Shown here in pieces: positions 10,517 through 18,748 of a DNA stretch of 64,000 nucleotides. Location of the stretch: positions 62,001 to 126,000 of the forward strand of contig NZ_CP132719.1 in NCBI RefSeq assembly GCF_030845995.1, given 5' to 3'. This stretch comes from Geothrix sp. 21YS21S-4 (lineage in GTDB: Bacteria > Acidobacteriota > Holophagae > Holophagales > Holophagaceae). The notes under the pieces were generated by a model. It was given only the letters and a program-made list of their open reading frames with translations, was not told the origin of the DNA and made no database searches. Within the stretch, counting starts at the first letter, position 1, and each line of letters begins with the position of its first letter. The position numbers were made by a program, and so were the translations under genes.

Positions 10517-10668
10517 GAGGCGAGATTCGAACTCGCGAGTGGGATCGCGGAGACAGTGCGGGGCACTGCCGGGAGCGAGATCGGCGGTTTGTACAGTTAA
10601 GACACAGTTCAAACGCCCTCGCCCCGCCGACGAATGGGGTTCCATTTCGTCGACGGGTCGAATTTCGC
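10517..10668 (+). repeat. T-arm-bounded repeat, copy A
   Basis: Begins with an exact inverted copy (19 nt, about 10518-10536) of the adjacent tRNA-Pro T-arm. It continues with a 43-nt core at 10535-10577: a GCGAGTGGGATCGCGGAG block, a hairpin (10553-10559 with 10563-10569, loop GGG) and CGGGAGCG. The same core with identical spacing occurs at 24998-25040 on the other strand beside tRNA-Arg. A degenerate sense-strand T-arm (TCGAATTTCGC, 10658-10668) closes the element. It is not a tRNA: no acceptor stem or anticodon arm can be formed. Confidence 0.6.
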
Positions 10669-10772
10669 AGCAGGGCGCATTACCTCGATCAAATCATCAA
10701 CATCGACTACAACGCCCTGAGGAAGCGACCTGCCCGGGGGTACGACGCTTCCTCATTAGGTATTGAGGGTTG

Positions 10773-12149
10773 CTAGAACTCCCAAATGGGGATGGGGGTT
10801 CCATACATTGATATCAGCTCCTCAATGTAGCTCCCAGACTGGGGGCTTGGGTTCAATACTCCCGCACTGCCGGAAACATGCGGATCCCTGACCCGATAGG
10901 CCATAACGCAATGAGGGTTTCCATCATAAAGACGCAAAATGGTGCTGTTAGGATGGTCAACATTCCACGACCCATAGGAATTTGCTCCAAAGTCTGCCAA
11001 GGCATCCCGCACACAAAGGGGATACAATGTAGAATTGGCATCAAAAGTCCACAAATACATGAGATCTCGTTCGGATCCGGAGGGCTCATTAATGATTGGA
11101 TTGCCGGCAATAAATGGGATTCCGTTTAAGGAAATTCCAATGCTCATGGGACCACTGCGAACTTTATCCACATGCAAGACGTGTTTCCATGTCATGCCAC
11201 CGTTGGTGGAGCGCCACGCATTGAGATCCTGCTCGCGAGCAGTTCCTATTCCAGGTAATTGCTGGCCATCATCCCGCGCTGCAAATAGCAATGCACCATT
11301 GCCTTCCCTAACCAAACTGGGCTCATAGTAGTTGTGAGATCCCGCCTCGCTATAGGCAATTGGAATGAACGATGCCACTTGCCAGGAGCCGGAGGCATGA
11401 CTCTAGCGACTGATTCCAGAGCATTCGTTCGCTCCATTCCATGCCCATACAGGGAGCAATAGATCCAATCCATCGGGAATTGCCATCGATATTCCTCCCG
11501 ACAGGATGATCCATGGGCTATTCGGGACTCTTAAGGGATCTGTCTCGCTTTTTATGGAAGTGGATAGGACTCGAAAATCATCTCCTTGATAAGAAAACTG
11601 AAAAACCTGAACTTGCCGAGAAATAGGCGCAGAATCCCAAGAAAAGGTACCATCCGGGGCTACGGGAAAAATGAGTGCTTGTGATATCCCAAAGCCCGTT
11701 CCCGCATAAGGGTGGGTCACTGCGCTTCCCACTTTTGCGCCATAAGGAACAAAACCGCCAACGACAGGAAATTGGTTAAAATAATGAGAATTTCCGGCAT
11801 CATCAGTGCTGGCTCCACTGCGATTCAAGTTAATTGTATTGATGGAATCAATTTCTTCAAGATTATCGAACAAAATTACATCATTGCCATCTTGGGAATC
11901 GTAATTCCAGTTGGCTGTGTACACTTCCCGATTGATGAATGCAGCTGCGGTGGTTGGACCAACCTGAAAAGGGAAAACCACGCCATAGCGAAGATTGTCA
12001 TTATTCGGAGCTTTCTTTTCCGTAATGGGACCTAATCGCAAGGAGTTTGTTAACACACTGCTTAAGCGGGGAGATTCTTGCGCGCTCCCTGGGATGCTTA
12101 GCAAGATGGAGAATAGAGTGCTTATTAATCTGGAATGGGTTGAATTCAT
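10773..12149 (-). pseudogene. secreted BNR/sialidase-like protein gene interrupted by an in-frame TAG
   Basis: One reading frame of 459 codons, starting at the ATG at 12149 (preceded by GGAGG) with a signal peptide (MNSTHSRLISTLFSILLSIPG, cut near AQES), is interrupted only by TAG at 11405-11403. The frame is unchanged on both sides, ending ...NECSGISR before the stop and resuming SHASGSWQVASFIP after it. The downstream part contains EPSLVREGNGALLFAARDD and AWRSTNGGMTWKHVL, the pattern of BNR/Asp-box propeller repeats (S-x-D/N-G-G-x-T-W). Base composition is far more AT-rich than neighbouring genes and codon use differs, so it was probably acquired. It could be a recent nonsense pseudogene or, less likely, read through. 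The ligand or enzyme activity is unknown. Confidence 0.7.
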
Positions 12150-12528
12150 GAAAGGCCTCCTCCGGAACATGATTACAGAATCTAGACCTTGAAATCTATT
12201 TTCAAGTTTAACAGAGTTCTTGTGCCGAACTTCTACCATGGGTGGAATACAGTCTTTTCTCTCTCCTCGAAAGAAGACACAAAATGTAGTGCTTTCTGGA
12301 GGCGGGGCTTAGATCGAGGGGGCCTCGACCGGACACCTGATTGATCCTGCAAGGACGTTGGCGAGTGGCGTTGTCCCTTCAATGCACTCAAGTAGGAAAT
12401 GGGAGGCTGTCCTCTGTCCCACCACTGGGATGAACTCCCATTCGGTGCTAATTGTCATGAGGAGATAATCAAATAGACAGAGGGATGCTCTGCGCCCATT
12501 AACTGACCCTGTGGTACGCTTCAAAATC
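12150..12528. other. AT-rich gene-free stretch
   Basis: This 380-nt stretch is AT-rich like the interrupted gene before it and belongs to the same foreign tract. An open frame of 78 codons on the minus strand (12309-12545) has no ribosome-binding site, recognisable domain or signal sequence and overlaps the hemerythrin start, so it is not called. Composition returns to GC-rich at about 12540. Confidence 0.5.
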
Positions 12529-12942
12529 ATGGGAAATCCAAACACTTTTCTGCGTTGGCGCAGGCAGTTCGAGCTGGGGCTGGAGCCGATCGACGCTCAA
12601 CACCGGGAGCTGGTCGATGCGTTGCAGCGGCTGGAAGGGCTGTTGGCGGGCGAGGGCGGCGCAGCGGTGGATGAGGAGCTGGCTTCCGTCGCGCGGCATC
12701 TGGTGCGGCATTGCCAGACGGAGGAGTCCCTGATGAAGGAGATGGGGTTCCCGGACCGCGTCGCCCATGCGGAAGAGCATCAGAGCCTGATCCGCGCGGT
12801 GCGCGACCTGCAGTACCGGCGATTGCGAGGTGCCGCGGTCGGGCGGGAGGAGATCGTCCTGCTCGGAGAGGCGCTGGACTGCCACATCTGCGAGTGGGAC
12901 CGAGCCTACGCCGACCAACTGAAGGCGGTCCAGCACGTCTGA
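12529..12942 (+). CDS. bacteriohemerythrin
   Basis: 137 residues with the single-domain hemerythrin fold, which binds dioxygen reversibly at a non-haem di-iron site in the cytoplasm. All ligands can be placed: His25 (IDAQHREL), His61 and Glu65 (HLVRHCQTEE), His80 and His84 (VAHAEEHQS), His119 (LDCHICEWD) and Asp124. In anaerobes such proteins scavenge or deliver oxygen. The ATG at 12529 gives the usual N-terminus. It lies alone between the foreign tract and the 4-hydroxybutyrate operon, followed by a hairpin terminator. Oxygen removal would protect the oxygen-sensitive 4-hydroxybutyryl-CoA dehydratase next door, but this link is inference from position only. Confidence 0.93.
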   Translation: MGNPNTFLRWRRQFELGLEPIDAQHRELVDALQRLEGLLAGEGGAAVDEELASVARHLVRHCQTEESLMKEMGFPDRVAHAEEHQSLIRAVRDLQYRRLRGAAVGREEIVLLGEALDCHICEWDRAYADQLKAVQHV

Positions 12943-13030
12943 GTGCGAGGGTGTCCGGCCCGCGCCGTGACGAAACAATGATGATGCTGTGGTCATTTAT
13001 GGTGATCTTCAGCACAACTACTGGAGGTCA

Positions 13031-13050
13031 AGGGGGAAGATATTCCCCCT
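13031..13050 (+). terminator. hairpin after the hemerythrin gene
   Basis: A perfect 8-bp stem AGGGGGAA/TTCCCCCT with loop GATA, followed by TTTAT. It lies about 90 nt after the hemerythrin stop and separates that gene from the operon promoter region. Confidence 0.55.
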
Positions 13051-13146
13051 TTATGGCCACGTAGACCCGCATGGATGCTTGATATCGATTTTAAAAAACA
13101 TGCCATTCGTAATGCGATGTATCCCTCTGGGAGGGCAGAATCCCGG

Positions 13147-13175
13147 TTGACGCGTTGAGGGATGTGGCCTTTATT
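13147..13175 (+). promoter_or_regulatory. possible sigma-70 promoter of the 4-hydroxybutyrate operon
   Basis: TTGACG (13147-13152) and TTTATT (13170-13175) are spaced by 17 nt, matching -35 and -10 elements at 5/6 and 4/6 positions, about 160 nt upstream of the dehydratase start. The remaining leader (13176-13335) has no obvious riboswitch. The assignment is by eye and weak. Confidence 0.3.
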
Positions 13176-13335
13176 GTTTACCAGTCGGTAGAGATTTCCC
13201 GACCCCGACTTTTCGATCCATCAACGCCGGGTTGAAGAGGCATGGGAGGCAAGCCGCGGCACTGCGTCCGCGGTCAGGAGCGGTCTGCGTCGCCTTTCAT
13301 TGAAAAACATCCGGCCCTTTCCGAACGGTGCTGAC

Positions 13336-14793
13336 ATGAACAAAGACCAGTACATCGAAAGCCTGCGGCGGCTGAACCTGAAGGTGTACCTCTTCGGGGA
13401 GCTGGTGGAGAATCCGGTGGATCACCCGATGATCCGGCCGTCCCTCAACTCCGTGGCGATGACGTACGAGCTGGCGGAGCAGGAGGAATACAAGGACCTG
13501 ATGACGGCCACGTCGCAGCTGACCGGGAAGACGGTGAACCGGTTCTGCCACCTCCACGCGAGCACCGAGGACCTGGTGAAGAAGGTCAAGATGCAGCGCC
13601 TGCTGGGCCAGAAGACCGCGGCCTGCTTCCAGCGCTGCGTGGGGATGGACGCCTTCAATGCGATCTACTCGACCACGTTCGAGATCGACGCGAAGTGCGG
13701 CACGACCTATCACCAGCGCTTCGTCGAGTACATGAAGTTCGTCCAGGAGAACGACCTGACGGTGGACGGCGCCATGACCGATCCCAAGGGCGACCGCTCC
13801 CTGGCCCCCTCCAAGCAGGAGGACCCGGACCTCTACCTCCACATCGTCGAGGAGCGGCCCGACGGGATCGTGGTGCGCGGCGCCAAGGCGCACCAGACGG
13901 GGGCGCTGAACTCCCACGAGCACCTGATCATGCCCACCCAGGCCATGCGCGAAGAGGACAAGGACTACGCCGTGTCCTTCGCGGTGCCGTCGGATGCCGA
14001 GGGCGTCTTCATGATCTACGGCCGCCAGTCCTGCGACAGCCGCAAGCTGGAGCCGGGCGCGGACATCGACCTCGGCAATTCCGAGTTCGGCGGCCACGAG
14101 GCCCTGGTGGTCTTCGAGGACGTGTTCGTGCCCTGGGACCGGGTGTTCCTGTGCCGCGAGTGGGAGTTCGCCGGAATGATGGTGGAGCGCTTTGCGGGCT
14201 ACCACCGGCAGTCCTACGGCGGGTGCAAGGTGGGTGTGGGCGACGTGCTGATCGGCGCCGCGGCCCTGGCCGCCGACTACAACGGCGCGGCCAAGGCGAA
14301 CCACATCAAGGACAAGATCATTGAGATGACCCATCTCAACGAGACGCTGTACGCCTGCGGGATCGCCTGCTCGGCGGAGGGCTGCAAGACGAAGGCGGGC
14401 AACTACCAGATCGACCTGCTGCTGGCCAACGTCTGCAAGCAGAACGTCACGCGCTTCCCCTACGAGATCGCCCGCCTCGCCGAGGACATCGCCGGCGGCC
14501 TGATGGTGACCATGCCTTCCGAAGCGGACTACAAGCACCCCAAGGTCGGGCGCTACGTGAAGAAGTACCTCAAGGGCGCCGTGGGAATGGGTACCGAGAA
14601 CCGGATGCGCATCCTCCGCCTCATCGAGAACCTCACCCTGGGCGCCGCGGCGGTGGGCTACCGCACGGAATCCATGCACGGCGCGGGGTCGCCCCAGGCC
14701 CAGCGGATCATGATCGCCCGCCAGGCCAACGTGGAAGCCAAGAAGGCCCTGGCTCGGAAGATCGCAAAGGTGAAAGACAGCGAGAACAAGTAG
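13336..14793 (+). CDS. abfD: 4-hydroxybutyryl-CoA dehydratase / vinylacetyl-CoA delta-isomerase
   Basis: 485 residues, close to the 490 of the Clostridium aminobutyricum enzyme. It dehydrates 4-hydroxybutyryl-CoA to crotonyl-CoA by a radical mechanism, using FAD and a [4Fe-4S] cluster, and is oxygen-sensitive. The four unusual cluster ligands are all present: Cys97 and Cys101 (AACFQRC), His290 and Cys297 (GYHRQSYGGC), the same spacing as Cys99/Cys103/His292/Cys299 in the known enzyme. The start ATG at 13336 gives the family N-terminus MNKDQYIESL. First gene of an eight-gene operon; the CoA-transferase follows after 71 nt. Confidence 0.96.
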   Translation: MNKDQYIESLRRLNLKVYLFGELVENPVDHPMIRPSLNSVAMTYELAEQEEYKDLMTATSQLTGKTVNRFCHLHASTEDLVKKVKMQRLLGQKTAACFQRCVGMDAFNAIYSTTFEIDAKCGTTYHQRFVEYMKFVQENDLTVDGAMTDPKGDRSLAPSKQEDPDLYLHIVEERPDGIVVRGAKAHQTGALNSHEHLIMPTQAMREEDKDYAVSFAVPSDAEGVFMIYGRQSCDSRKLEPGADIDLGNSEFGGHEALVVFEDVFVPWDRVFLCREWEFAGMMVERFAGYHRQSYGGCKVGVGDVLIGAAALAADYNGAAKANHIKDKIIEMTHLNETLYACGIACSAEGCKTKAGNYQIDLLLANVCKQNVTRFPYEIARLAEDIAGGLMVTMPSEADYKHPKVGRYVKKYLKGAVGMGTENRMRILRLIENLTLGAAAVGYRTESMHGAGSPQAQRIMIARQANVEAKKALARKIAKVKDSENK

Positions 14794-14864
14794 CGCGCGG
14801 CGCAACCAGGGGCCGGGCGCGAGCCCGGCGGAACGCGGCCGTCCTGGGGACGGGAGGAGAAGTC

Positions 14865-16178
14865 ATGGATTGGCGAGACGACTACCGGCAGAAGCTGATG
14901 CCCGCGGACGCGGCCGTGACGGCCGTGCAGAGCGGCGACCGGGTGGTGGTGGGCCACGCGGCGGGCGTGCCCTCGGACCTGCTGAAGGCGATGGTCGCCC
15001 AGCGGGACCGGCTGCGGGACGTGGAGATGGTCCACATGCTGTGCCTGGGCGACGGCGGCTATCTGGACGAGGGGATGGAATCCCACTTCCGCTTCAACGG
15101 GATTTTCGTCGGGAGCAACGCCCGCAAGGCGGTGGAAGAGGGCCGCGGCGACTACACGCCCTGCTACTTCCACCAGTTCCCCGGGCTGTTCAAGGAGCAG
15201 CTCCCCGTGGACGTCGCGGTGATCCAGGTGACGCACCCCGATGCGGACGGCTTCTGCAGCTTCGGCGTCTCCTGCGACTACACCAAGCCCGCCGCCCACC
15301 TCGCCCGGACCGTCGTCGCCGAGGTCAACGATCGGATGCCGTGGGTCGGCGGCGACAACCTGATCCATGTGTCCGAACTGGACCGCGTGGTGGAGGTCTC
15401 CCATCCCCTCTTCGAGCTGCCTTTGCCGAAGATCGGCGAGACGGAGCGGCTGATCGGGGGCTACTGCGCGGACCTGGTGGAGGACGGCTCCACGCTCCAA
15501 CTGGGCATCGGCGCCATCCCCGACGCCGTCCTCATGTTCCTCAAGGACAAGAAGGACCTGGGCATCCACTCGGAGATGTTCTCGGACGGCCTCATCGACC
15601 TGGTGAACCTGGGCGTGGTGAACGGCAGCCGCAAGTCCATCCACAAGGGCGAGCTGGTCTCCACGTTCCTCATGGGCAGCCAGCGGCTCTACGATTTCGT
15701 GGACCGCAACGCGCAGGTGAAGCTCTACCCGGTGGACTACGTGAACCATCCCACGGTCGTCATGCAGAACAGCCGGATGGTCTCCATCAACTCCTGCATC
15801 GAAGTGGACCTCATGGGCCAGGTGGGATCCGAATCCATCGGGCTCAAGCAGTTCAGCGGCGTGGGCGGCCAGGTGGACTTCGTGCGCGGGACGGCCATGG
15901 CGCAGGGCGGCCGGTCCATCATCGCCGTGCCCTCCACCGCCTCGGGCGGCAAGCTCTCCCGGATCGTCCCCTTCCTCGCGCAGGGCGCGGCGGTCTCCAC
16001 GCCGCGCAACGATGTGGACTTCGTGGTCACTGAATTCGGGATCGCCCACCTGCGGGGCCGGACCCTCCGGCAGCGCGCCCAGAGCCTGATCGCCATCGCC
16101 CATCCCGCCTTCCGGGACGGCCTGGCGGAGGAATTCGACCGCCGCTTCGCTCCTTCCACCTGCGCCATCGGGGTCTGA
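14865..16178 (+). CDS. abfT: 4-hydroxybutyrate CoA-transferase
   Basis: 437 residues of the acetyl-CoA hydrolase/transferase family. It moves CoA from acetyl-CoA or butyryl-CoA to 4-hydroxybutyrate in the cytoplasm. The catalytic glutamate that forms the CoA thioester intermediate is Glu237 in GIHSEMFSDGL, matching Glu238 of the clostridial enzyme; the glycine-rich GVGGQVDFVRG and AVPSTASGGKLSRIVP are family signatures. A GGGAGGAG ribosome-binding site precedes the ATG. It sits between the dehydratase and the alcohol dehydrogenase, which fixes its substrate as 4-hydroxybutyrate rather than acetate or succinate alone. Confidence 0.93.
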   Translation: MDWRDDYRQKLMPADAAVTAVQSGDRVVVGHAAGVPSDLLKAMVAQRDRLRDVEMVHMLCLGDGGYLDEGMESHFRFNGIFVGSNARKAVEEGRGDYTPCYFHQFPGLFKEQLPVDVAVIQVTHPDADGFCSFGVSCDYTKPAAHLARTVVAEVNDRMPWVGGDNLIHVSELDRVVEVSHPLFELPLPKIGETERLIGGYCADLVEDGSTLQLGIGAIPDAVLMFLKDKKDLGIHSEMFSDGLIDLVNLGVVNGSRKSIHKGELVSTFLMGSQRLYDFVDRNAQVKLYPVDYVNHPTVVMQNSRMVSINSCIEVDLMGQVGSESIGLKQFSGVGGQVDFVRGTAMAQGGRSIIAVPSTASGGKLSRIVPFLAQGAAVSTPRNDVDFVVTEFGIAHLRGRTLRQRAQSLIAIAHPAFRDGLAEEFDRRFAPSTCAIGV

Positions 16179-16179
16179 C

Positions 16180-17289
16180 ATGCAGCTGTTCTCGCTCAAG
16201 ACGCGCCTGAGCCGGTTCGATTCGTTCGCGGCCTTCGCCGAGGCCTTCCAGCTCTCCAGCCGGGACCTCGTCCTCACCCACGGCTTCCTCCATGAACCCT
16301 TCATGCGGGAGCTTCCCTGCCACTTCGTGATGCAGGAGCGCTACGGCGCCGGCGAGCCGTCCGACGTGATGATGAACCGCATCCTCCAGGACGTGAAAGG
16401 CCTCGCCTTCGACCGCGTGATCGCCGTGGGCGGAGGCACGGTCATCGATATCGCCAAGCTCTTCGTTCTGGAAGGCCTGGATGACGTGGTGGCGGCCTTC
16501 GAGCGGACCATCCCCATCGTCAAGGCCAAGCAGCTGGTCATCGTGCCCACCACCTGCGGGACCGGAAGCGAGGTCACCAACCTCTCCATCGCCGAGATCA
16601 CGTCCAAGCACACCAAGATGGGCCTCGCGGACGACGCGATCCTCGCGGACGACGCGGTGATCATCCCCGAGCTGCTCCGCGGGCTGCCCTTCCAGTTCTA
16701 CGCCACCAGCGCCATCGACGCGCTGATCCACGCGATGGAGTCCTACGTCTCCCCCAAGTCGAACCCCTACACGCGCCTCTACTGCAAAGCGGCCATCGAG
16801 CTGATCCTCGACGTGTTCACCCGGATCGTCGAGGAGGGGCCGAATTACCGTTTCCAGCGCCTGGAGGACATGCTGATGGCGAGCAATTTCGCCGGCATCG
16901 CCTTCGGCAACACCGGCGTGGGCGCGGTCCACGCCCTTTCCTATCCCCTGGGCGGGACCTATCACGTCCCCCACGGGGAAGCGAACTACCAGTTCCTTAC
17001 GGCGGTGTTCCAGCGCTACCAGGCCAAGCAGCCCCAGGGGCGCATCGAGGAGCTCAACGCGCTGCTCGCGGGCCTGCTCCACACCGGGCCGTCCGCGGTG
17101 TACGACCGGCTGGACCTGCTCCTCGGCCAGCTCTGCGCCAAGAACAGGCTGCGTTCCTACGGCATGCAGCGCGTGGAAATCGAGGCCTTCGCCGACACCG
17201 TGATCCAGAAGCAGGGTCGGCTCCTGGCCAACAATTACGTCGCCCTCTCGAGGGACGAGATCCGCGACGTCTACCAATCCCTCTATTAA
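16180..17289 (+). CDS. NAD-dependent 4-hydroxybutyrate dehydrogenase (iron-type alcohol dehydrogenase)
   Basis: 369 residues, group III (iron-dependent) alcohol dehydrogenase. It interconverts succinate semialdehyde and 4-hydroxybutyrate. GGGTVIDIAK is the nucleotide-binding turn, TTCGTGSEVTN the second signature, and the metal site is read in SAIDALIHAMESY and HALSYPLGGTYHVPHGEAN. It starts one base after the stop of abfT, so translation is coupled. Family members vary in substrate; the context (dehydratase and CoA-transferase upstream, CoA-acylating semialdehyde dehydrogenase downstream) supports 4-hydroxybutyrate. Confidence 0.92.
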   Translation: MQLFSLKTRLSRFDSFAAFAEAFQLSSRDLVLTHGFLHEPFMRELPCHFVMQERYGAGEPSDVMMNRILQDVKGLAFDRVIAVGGGTVIDIAKLFVLEGLDDVVAAFERTIPIVKAKQLVIVPTTCGTGSEVTNLSIAEITSKHTKMGLADDAILADDAVIIPELLRGLPFQFYATSAIDALIHAMESYVSPKSNPYTRLYCKAAIELILDVFTRIVEEGPNYRFQRLEDMLMASNFAGIAFGNTGVGAVHALSYPLGGTYHVPHGEANYQFLTAVFQRYQAKQPQGRIEELNALLAGLLHTGPSAVYDRLDLLLGQLCAKNRLRSYGMQRVEIEAFADTVIQKQGRLLANNYVALSRDEIRDVYQSLY

Positions 17290-17319
17290 TCCATCCCGCA
17301 CCTCGAGGAGGTTGAATCC

Positions 17320-18669
17320 GTGGACATCAAGAGCATGGTCGCCAAGGCCCGCAAGGCGCAGGCGATTTTCGAGAAGAACTTCAGCCAGGAGCAGGTGGAC
17401 GAGATGGTCCGCCTCGCCGGACAGACGGTCTACGACAACGCCCACATGCTGTCGAAGCTCGCCGTGGAAGAGACGGGCATGGGCGTCCTGGAGGACAAGA
17501 TCGCCAAGTGCCAGGGCAAGTCGATGGGCGTGTGGCATGACCTCAAGGACAAGAAGTCCATGGGCGTCCTGCGCGTGGACGAGAAGACGAAGCTCATCGA
17601 GATCGGCAAGGCCATCGGCGTCATCGCCGGGATCACGCCGGTGACCAATCCCGTGGTCACGCCGATGTCCAAGATCATGTTCTCGCTCAAGACGAAGAAC
17701 GCGATCATCATCGCCCCCCACCCCAAGGCCCGCATCTGCTCCGGTCTCACCGTGGACCTGATCCTCAAGGCCCTGGAGCCCCTGGGCCTGCCGGACGGGA
17801 TGGTCCAGATCGTCACCGAGCCCTCCGTCGAGAAGACCCAGGAACTGATGAAGGCCTGCGACCTCGTGGTGGCCACGGGCGGGATGGCCATGGTCAAGGC
17901 CGCCTATTCGTCGGGCAAGCCCTCCTACGGCGTGGGCGCCGGCAACGTCCAGGTGATCCTGGACCGGGAGATCGACTTCGCCGACGCGGCCGGAAAGGTG
18001 ATCGCCGGCCGGAAGTTCGACAACGGGATCATCTGCTCCGGCGAACAGTCCTTCATCTACCACCAGGACGACCGCGCGGAGGTGATGGCCGCCTTCGCCG
18101 CTCACGGCGCCTACCTGGTGCCGGAGGGCGAGCGCGAGCAGGTGGTGAAGGCGGTTTTCGAGAACGGCAACCTCGCCCGCGACACCGTGGGCCAGTCAGT
18201 GGCCTTCATCGCGCGGAAGGCGGGCATCTCCATTCCCGCGGGGACGAAGGTGCTGGTGCTGGAAGCCAAGGGCATCGGCGAGGAGGACATCATCTGCAAG
18301 GAGAAGATGTGCCCCGTGCTGGCGGCCTTCTCCTACGCTACGTTCGACGAGGCCATCCGCATCGCCACCGCCAACCTGCTGCTGGAAGGCACCGGCCACA
18401 CGGCGGGGATCCACTCCAACAACCAGGAGCACATCGCCCAGGCCGGCACCCAGATCCCCGTATCGCGGGTGATCGTGAATGCCCCCTGCGCCACCACCGC
18501 CGGCGGTTCCGTGGAGGGCGGGCTGGCCTTCACCAACACCCTGGGCTGCGGGAGTTGGGGCGGCAATTCCATCTCCGAGAACTTCACCTACAAGCACCTT
18601 CTGAACATCACCCGCATCGCCTCCACCGCGAAGAAGAAGACCGCCGAGCGCGCCCCGGCCTTCGTCTAG
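17320..18669 (+). CDS. CoA-acylating succinate-semialdehyde dehydrogenase (SucD-like)
   Basis: 449 residues of the CoA-dependent aldehyde dehydrogenase branch (EutE/PduP/AdhE N-terminal type). It should interconvert succinyl-CoA and succinate semialdehyde with NAD(P)H. The catalytic Cys lies in NGIICSGEQS; GITPVTNPVVTPM and HPKARICS are family signatures. Translation begins at a GTG (17320) behind GAGGAGG. By sequence alone acetaldehyde or butyraldehyde could also be substrates; assignment to succinate semialdehyde rests on the operon. It links the C4 pathway to the TCA cycle. Confidence 0.88.
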   Translation: MDIKSMVAKARKAQAIFEKNFSQEQVDEMVRLAGQTVYDNAHMLSKLAVEETGMGVLEDKIAKCQGKSMGVWHDLKDKKSMGVLRVDEKTKLIEIGKAIGVIAGITPVTNPVVTPMSKIMFSLKTKNAIIIAPHPKARICSGLTVDLILKALEPLGLPDGMVQIVTEPSVEKTQELMKACDLVVATGGMAMVKAAYSSGKPSYGVGAGNVQVILDREIDFADAAGKVIAGRKFDNGIICSGEQSFIYHQDDRAEVMAAFAAHGAYLVPEGEREQVVKAVFENGNLARDTVGQSVAFIARKAGISIPAGTKVLVLEAKGIGEEDIICKEKMCPVLAAFSYATFDEAIRIATANLLLEGTGHTAGIHSNNQEHIAQAGTQIPVSRVIVNAPCATTAGGSVEGGLAFTNTLGCGSWGGNSISENFTYKHLLNITRIASTAKKKTAERAPAFV

Positions 18670-18748
18670 ACGGCAGTTCCCACCTCCGATCCCTTCCTGC
18701 GCGGGCCGGCCGGTCCGGCCCGCGCTCCGCACCTCTCAGGAGCCCTCC

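Noticed and set aside
10497-10772. Possible second tRNA or short genes after tRNA-Pro
   Set aside because: Only a T-arm copy is seen. Short open frames here read through repeat sequence and have no start context or family.
12309-12545. 78-codon minus-strand open frame
   Set aside because: No ribosome-binding site, no recognised domain, and it overlaps the hemerythrin start; AT-rich noncoding sequence is the simpler reading.
13176-13335. Regulatory RNA in the leader of the 4-hydroxybutyrate operon
   Set aside because: Only weak pairing and no known aptamer pattern could be recognised.
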